Source: Blastococcus tunisiensis
Lineage (GTDB): Bacteria; Actinomycetota; Actinomycetes; Mycobacteriales; Geodermatophilaceae
NCBI RefSeq assembly: GCF_900112815.1
Contig: NZ_FOND01000005.1
Location: 1 to 64,000, forward strand
Length of the DNA: 64,000 nt
Reading direction: 5' to 3'
In this document: piece after piece, positions 60,065-64,000 of the stretch
Numbering within the stretch: position 1 is the first letter of the stretch
How the letters are laid out: each line of letters opens with the position of its first letter
Translations under genes and position numbers: made by a program
Notes under the pieces: generated by a model
Told to the model about the DNA's origin: nothing
Database searches by the model: none
The model's input: only the letters and a program-made list of their open reading frames with translations

Positions 60065-61348
60065 TCAGGCGGGTGCCGAGGCGCGGTCGGGGTCGGCACC
60101 GAACTCGGTGCTGCGCCCACGCGGCGGGCCGCCGTACCAGTCGAGGCAGACCATCGTGGCGTCGTCCTTCAGGTCGCCCCCGGTGGCCCTGAGGACCGCC
60201 GCACCCAGCTCGTGGACGACCTCCCGGGGGTGCAGGTCGGCGCTGGCGGCCAGGGCGGCGGCGACGTCCAGGGCGGCGGCATTGCGCTCGAGCATGCCGT
60301 CGGTGAGGAACACGATCCGGTCCCCGGGTTCGAGTGGGAACGGCTGCACCTGGAAGTCCTTGCCCGGGAGGACGCCGAACGGCGCCTCGACCGCCAGTTC
60401 GATCTCCTCGACCTTTCCGTTGCGCAGCCGCAGGGGAAGGGTGTGGCCGGCGTTGACGATCTGCGCGACGCCGGTGCTCAGTTCGAGCCGGAGGAGCTGC
60501 CCGGTCACGAACTGACCGATGGTGCTGCTCTCGGCGAGCGAGTCGTTGGCGTACTGGGCCTGAGCGGCCAGGTCGAGCCCCTTCCGGCGCCCGTTCCGGA
60601 GCGCGCCGACCAGGAGGGTGGCCAGGAGCGCCGCCTCGACCTGGTGCCCCACGGCATCGGTGATCGACACCTGCAGGCAGTCGCGGTCCAGCGTGTAGTC
60701 GAAGGTGTCGCCGCCGACCGAGCTGGCCGGCTCCAGCCAGCCGGCCAGGGTGAACTGCCCCGCCTCGCAGGTGTAGGAGGCGGGTAGGAGACGCCGCTGG
60801 ATCTCGGCCGCGAGCTCGAAGGGTGCCGAGCGCTGTCCCCATTCGAAGACGTCGGTGTGCCGGCGGGCGGCGATGACGACGTACGCGAGCGCGTGCGCGG
60901 CGCTGCTGATGTCGATGACCTCGTCGGCGGAGGGATAGCGCGGCAGCACCAGTTCGAGCAGGCCGATCGCGTCGCCGCGGTCGGTCACCGGCACGATCAT
61001 CCGGGCGCCGTCGCCGACGGCCTCGACGTCCGCCTGCTGGGTGCGGAGGACCTGCTCGTAGGAGGTCCCGGGCAGTGGCACCGTCTCCGCCTGCTCCACG
61101 CCGTGGCCGCGTGCTCCCTCGACCTGACCGGCCGAGGTCAGGCGGACCACGGCCCGCCCGCTGAAATCCGCGATGAGGAGCGTCACCGCCGACGCGTCCA
61201 CCATGTCGCCCAGCTCGGCCGCGACGGCCTCCACGGCGTCGATCGGGGCCGCCGCCTCCACCGTGTGGAGCAGCGCGCCGACGTCGATCACGGGGACTCC
61301 TGCCTGCCGCGTCGGGACGACCTCGTTCGTCCTCGGTGCGTGCTCCAT
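60065..61348 (-). CDS. PP2C-type SpoIIE phosphatase with GAF-like sensor domain
   Basis: A 427-residue protein: a GAF-like domain (residues 35-160, PIDAVEAVAAELGDMVDASAVTLLIADFSG) and a PP2C/SpoIIE serine phosphatase domain (about 175-410). Metal-binding residues lie in SVGGDTFDYTLD, and SITDAVGHQVEAALLATLLVGALR and FLTDGMLERN follow. Such proteins act in partner-switching control of sigma factors, dephosphorylating anti-anti-sigma factors, but no such partner gene is nearby. ATG at 61348 has GGAGGGGC. Confidence 0.92.
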   Translation of the reverse strand: MEHAPRTNEVVPTRQAGVPVIDVGALLHTVEAAAPIDAVEAVAAELGDMVDASAVTLLIADFSGRAVVRLTSAGQVEGARGHGVEQAETVPLPGTSYEQVLRTQQADVEAVGDGARMIVPVTDRGDAIGLLELVLPRYPSADEVIDISSAAHALAYVVIAARRHTDVFEWGQRSAPFELAAEIQRRLLPASYTCEAGQFTLAGWLEPASSVGGDTFDYTLDRDCLQVSITDAVGHQVEAALLATLLVGALRNGRRKGLDLAAQAQYANDSLAESSTIGQFVTGQLLRLELSTGVAQIVNAGHTLPLRLRNGKVEEIELAVEAPFGVLPGKDFQVQPFPLEPGDRIVFLTDGMLERNAAALDVAAALAASADLHPREVVHELGAAVLRATGGDLKDDATMVCLDWYGGPPRGRSTEFGADPDRASAPA

Positions 61349-61433
61349 GCCCTGCCCCTCCCGGTAAAGAACGTGCCGTTCACCACGGGGCTCCGCCGGT
61401 CCGGCAGCTGCCACGGGGCAGCCGCCGGACGGG

Positions 61434-61474
61434 CGGACGGCGCCGGCCGACGAGGTGTCGACCGGCGCCGTCCG
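61434..61474 (-). terminator. Hairpin after sodN
   Basis: Perfect 13-bp stem CGGACGGCGCCGG (61434-61446) with 61462-61474, 15-base loop, beginning 16 bases after the sodN stop. Confidence 0.8.
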
Positions 61475-61489
61475 AGGGCGTGCAGGGGA

Positions 61490-61894
61490 TCAGGCGGCGG
61501 CCTTGGTCTCCCAGAAGATCTTGTCGATCTCCGCGATGAGGTCCAGCAGCTTCTGGCCCTCGGCCGGGTCCATGCTGCCCTTGCCACCGGCCGCGCCGGC
61601 CTGCTTGGTGGCCTTGTTGAACAGCTCGTGCAGCTGCGGGTACTTCTCGAAGTGCGGCGGCTTGAAGTAGTCGGTCCACAGCACCCACAGGTGGTGCTTG
61701 ACCAGCTCCGCCCGCTGCTCCTTGATCAGGATCGCGCGGGTCCGGAAGACCGGGTCCTCGTTGCCCTGGTACTTCTCCTGGATGGCCTTGACCGACTCCG
61801 CTTCGATGCGGGCCTGGGCCGGGTCGTACACGCCGCAGGGGAGGTCGCAGTGCGCGGTGGCCTCCACGGCGGAGAACATGCGGGTGAGACGCAT
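61490..61894 (-). CDS. sodN: Nickel superoxide dismutase precursor
   Basis: A 134-residue NiSOD precursor. A 14-residue propeptide (MRLTRMFSAVEATA) precedes the nickel hook H-C-D-L-P-C-G-V-Y-D: His15 becomes His1, with Cys16 and Cys20 as thiolate ligands. The remainder forms the four-helix bundle of the homohexamer. It dismutates superoxide in the cytoplasm. ATG at 61894 has GGAGG. The divergent sodX gene encodes the maturation protease, with only 51 bases between. Confidence 0.97.
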   Translation of the reverse strand: MRLTRMFSAVEATAHCDLPCGVYDPAQARIEAESVKAIQEKYQGNEDPVFRTRAILIKEQRAELVKHHLWVLWTDYFKPPHFEKYPQLHELFNKATKQAGAAGGKGSMDPAEGQKLLDLIAEIDKIFWETKAAA

Positions 61895-61933
61895 GGATGT
61901 GCCTCCGGATCTCGTGGGGTTGTGTCCTCTGCG

Positions 61934-61939
61934 ACCCTA
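61934..61939 (-). promoter_or_regulatory. Overlapping -10 elements of sodN and sodX
   Basis: On the minus strand TAGGGT (61939-61934) is a good -10 for sodN, leaving a 33-base leader. On the plus strand the same bases give GACCCT (61933-61938), seven bases before the sodX start. The two promoters cannot both be open at once. Confidence 0.6.
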
Positions 61940-61945
61940 CTCGCG

Positions 61946-62317
61946 GTGATCGACGACGACAGTGCGAGCGGCGGGCCGCCCGTGGCCGCCCTCCCCAGCC
62001 GCTGGGCGATGGCCCGGGTGAGCGGTCCGTCGATGTCGCCCACCGTGCGGCACGGGGACCGGCTGCTCGTCCGCCGCGTCCGGCACGGGGCCGGGGTCGC
62101 CCCCGGGACCGTCGTCCTCGCCCGGTTCCCGTCCCGGCCGGAGCTGCTCGTGGTCAAGCGGGTGCGCCGGGCGGTCCCCGGCGGGCACTGGGTGGAGGGC
62201 GACAACGCGTTCGTGGCGGACGACAGCCGGGCCTTCGGGCCGGCGACCGTGGTGGGCCGCGTCGTCGCACGGATGTGGCCTCGTCCGGGGCGCCTGCCGG
62301 GTCCGCCGCCCGGCTGA
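61946..62317 (+). CDS. sodX: NiSOD maturation protease SodX
   Basis: A 123-residue S24/S26-type (signal-peptidase-like) serine protease. Catalytic Ser29 is in S-G-P-S-M-S-P and Lys71 in V-V-K-R-V. Such proteins remove the NiSOD propeptide to free the N-terminal His. GTG at 61946, with GACCCT as a leaderless-type -10 seven bases upstream. Divergent from sodN, as usual in actinobacteria. Confidence 0.92.
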   Translation: MIDDDSASGGPPVAALPSRWAMARVSGPSMSPTVRHGDRLLVRRVRHGAGVAPGTVVLARFPSRPELLVVKRVRRAVPGGHWVEGDNAFVADDSRAFGPATVVGRVVARMWPRPGRLPGPPPG

Positions 62318-62371
62318 GCGGAACGCCCTGACCGAGGAGCCGGCCGAGGCCGCCGTTTACCCTCGGCGCCC

Positions 62372-63562
62372 ATGGGTGGCAACTCCACGGGTGCGCACAC
62401 GGCCGACCGCTTCGCCGACGACCCGGCCTTCGCCGTCCACGAGGGCGGCAAGCTCTCGGTGACGCCGACCCGGTCGATCGACTCCATCGCCGACCTGGCC
62501 CTCACCTACACGCCCGGGGTGGCCCGCGTCTCCAGCGCCATCGCCGCGGAGCCCGAGCTCGCCCGGCGGTTCACCTGGGCGCCCCGTGTGGTCGCGGTGG
62601 TCTCCGACGGCACGGCGGTGCTCGGTCTGGGGAACATCGGCCCGGTCGCCTCCCTGCCGGTCATGGAGGGGAAGGCCTGCCTGTTCAAGGACTTCGGCGG
62701 GCTGGACGCCGTCCCGATCGTGCTGGGCACCACCGACGTCGACGCGATCGTCGAGACCGTGGTCGCCATGGCGCCGTCCTTCGGCGGCATCAACCTCGAG
62801 GACATCAGCGCGCCGCGGTGCTTCGAGGTCGAGGCCCGGCTGCGCGAGCGGCTGACCATCCCGGTCATGCACGACGACCAGCACGGGACGGCGATCGTCG
62901 TCCTGGCCGCGCTGCGCAACGCGGCCCGGGTGGTCGGCCGCCCGCTCGCGGACCTGCGGGTGGTCGTCGCCGGGGCCGGCGCGGCGGGCGTGGCGTGCAC
63001 GAAGATCCTGCTCGAGGCGGGGGTCGGTGACATCGCCGTCGCCGACTCGCAGGCCGTCCTGCACGGCGGCCGCACCGGCCTGACGCCGACCAAGCAGTGG
63101 CTGGTCGAGCAGACGAACAGCGCCGGGTACGCGGGCACGATGATCGGGGCCCTGGAGGGCGCCGACGTCTACATCGGACTGTCGGGCGGGTCGGTGCCGG
63201 AGTCTGCGATCGCCTCGATGGCACCCGGCTGCATCGTCTTCTCCCTGGCCAACCCCACGCCGGAGGTCGACCCGGAGATGGCCGCGCGGTACGCCGCCGT
63301 GGTGGCCACCGGCCGCAGCGACCTGGCCAACCAGATCAACAACGTGCTCGCCTTCCCGGGCATCTTCCGGGGCGCCATCGACGCCGGCGCCACGGCCATC
63401 ACCGAGGGGATGAAGCTGGCCGCGGCCGCGGCGATCGCCGGTGTGGTCGGCGACGAGGTCCGGGCCGACTACATCGTCCCCAGCCCGCTCGACCGCCGGG
63501 TGGCCACCGCCGTCGCCGAGGCCGTCGCGGCCCGCGCCCGGGACGAGGGCATCACCCGCTGA
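62372..63562 (+). CDS. NAD(P)-dependent malic enzyme
   Basis: A 396-residue short bacterial-type malic enzyme, converting malate to pyruvate and CO2. Substrate-side segments YTPGVARV (near 47) and GNIGPVASLPVMEGKACLFK (near 88-107); metal site MHDDQHGTA; Rossmann motif VVAGAGAAGVAC. ATG at 62372 is eight bases after TACCCT (62358-62363), a leaderless arrangement. The cofactor choice cannot be told with certainty. Confidence 0.93.
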   Translation: MGGNSTGAHTADRFADDPAFAVHEGGKLSVTPTRSIDSIADLALTYTPGVARVSSAIAAEPELARRFTWAPRVVAVVSDGTAVLGLGNIGPVASLPVMEGKACLFKDFGGLDAVPIVLGTTDVDAIVETVVAMAPSFGGINLEDISAPRCFEVEARLRERLTIPVMHDDQHGTAIVVLAALRNAARVVGRPLADLRVVVAGAGAAGVACTKILLEAGVGDIAVADSQAVLHGGRTGLTPTKQWLVEQTNSAGYAGTMIGALEGADVYIGLSGGSVPESAIASMAPGCIVFSLANPTPEVDPEMAARYAAVVATGRSDLANQINNVLAFPGIFRGAIDAGATAITEGMKLAAAAAIAGVVGDEVRADYIVPSPLDRRVATAVAEAVAARARDEGITR

Positions 63563-63622
63563 GGAAGGACCCCCTCCTTCCCACCCCTCGCTGGCTCGGG
63601 GCGGTGCCCTGGAGGGGCCCCG
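63562..63622 (+). terminator. Stop-proximal repeat terminator after the malic enzyme gene
   Basis: GAGGAAGGACCCCCTCC arm directly after the stop, core CTCGCTGGCTCG, right arm GGAGGGGCCCC. The convergent gene ends nine bases on. Confidence 0.75.
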
Positions 63623-63630
63623 GGAACGGA

Positions 63631-64000
63631 TCAGGGCCGGTAGACGAGGTCCAGGACCCCGGCGAGCAGGCGTTCGGCGACCGGCCGGGGCAGCGCGGCC
63701 ACCAGGGCGTGCACCGGCGCCATCCGCCCGGGCAGCCGCCCGCCGCCCACCCCGGCCAGCTCCAGCAGCCCGTCCACCTCGGCGACCGTGAGCGCCCGGG
63801 GGTCGATCGCCGCCGCGGCCGCCACCAGCCCGGGGTCGGCGACCGGCCGGGGGAGCGCCTCGGCGGCGCGGGCCGCGTCGGCGAGGTCGGCCAGCAGCGC
63901 GTCCACGCGCCCCGCGGTCGCGCCGGTGACCGTCAGGTGCAGCGTGGCGGGCAGGTCGCCCCCGTCCTGGGCGAACGGCGGCTGGGGCTGCAGCAGCCAG
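63631..64000 (-). CDS. PLP-dependent decarboxylase/lyase, C-terminal part (runs off the window)
   Basis: The last 122 residues of a protein whose start is beyond base 64000. The visible N-terminal piece (WLLQPQPPFAQDGGDLPATLHL) matches the end of group II PLP decarboxylases and sphingosine-1-phosphate lyase-like enzymes, where an LHLTVT strand precedes the C-terminal helices (VDALLADLADAARAAEALPRP). A GTG at 63906 is in frame but internal. The PLP site is outside the window, so specificity cannot be judged. Confidence 0.6.
   Translation of the reverse strand, partial: WLLQPQPPFAQDGGDLPATLHLTVTGATAGRVDALLADLADAARAAEALPRPVADPGLVAAAAAIDPRALTVAEVDGLLELAGVGGGRLPGRMAPVHALVAALPRPVAERLLAGVLDLVYRP

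Overview
The window is very GC-rich actinobacterial chromosome, most likely Geodermatophilaceae or a close relative (inference from gene content and order). Taxonomic pointers are two WhiB proteins (WhiB7- and WhiB1-like), mycoredoxin, a sigma-R/RsrA pair of the mycothiol system, the 24-residue ribosomal protein bL37, nickel superoxide dismutase, and many genes whose -10 element lies 6-8 bases before the start codon (leaderless transcripts). Two stretches keep the gene neighbourhoods I recall from Mycobacterium tuberculosis: 9989-26020 matches the Rv3193c-Rv3199c group and 42807-57107 matches the Rv3217c-Rv3228 group.

Layout. 1-306: left part of an IS30-type element. 418-7137: hydrolases, a Tat-exported metallophosphoesterase, an M20 peptidase, a PrmC-related methyltransferase and a DUF2510 membrane protein. 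7330-10924: a coupled operon of two M16 peptidases and NudC. 10987-26020: uridine-kinase-like protein, ANTAR protein, mycoredoxin, UvrD2, whiB7 with a long regulatory leader, ABC1 kinase, ThiF-like protein, zinc ribbon, YgjP-type peptidase, DUF2342 protein, PDZ/Lon protease, UPF0182. 26092-30778: two initiator tRNA genes enclosing a SNF2 helicase, a LigB-type dioxygenase with a divergent MarR regulator, and an unknown protein. 30907-42737: more variable metabolic genes (P450 plus ferredoxin, VOC protein, methionine aminopeptidase, reverse transsulfuration pair, aldo-keto reductase/XdhC/xylulokinase operon, HisN). 42807-57107: RsgA, AroA, aldehyde dehydrogenase, SRAP, sigR-rsrA, bL37, a degenerate biotin carboxylase with a biotinyl protein, PdtaS, WhiB1, lipid kinase. 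57227-64000: HAD phosphatase, phosphatidylethanolamine synthesis (psd-pssA), SpoIIE-type phosphatase, sodN/sodX, malic enzyme, and a partial PLP enzyme.

How it fits together. Redox and antibiotic stress control is the main theme. SigR-RsrA has a canonical SigR promoter placed so that it could drive a longer sigma isoform, and the mycoredoxin gene carries a near-identical promoter. whiB7 sits behind an upstream reading frame, a candidate anti-terminator and a perfect terminator. A stop-codon-proximal repeat family, about 60 bp long and built as a nested hairpin, occurs about eleven times and seems to serve as the strain's standard terminator.

No CRISPR array, prophage or biosynthetic gene cluster was seen. 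The strongest candidates for new biology are the whiB7 leader, the dual-isoform sigR locus, the terminator repeat family and the biotin carboxylase pseudoenzyme beside its biotinyl protein.
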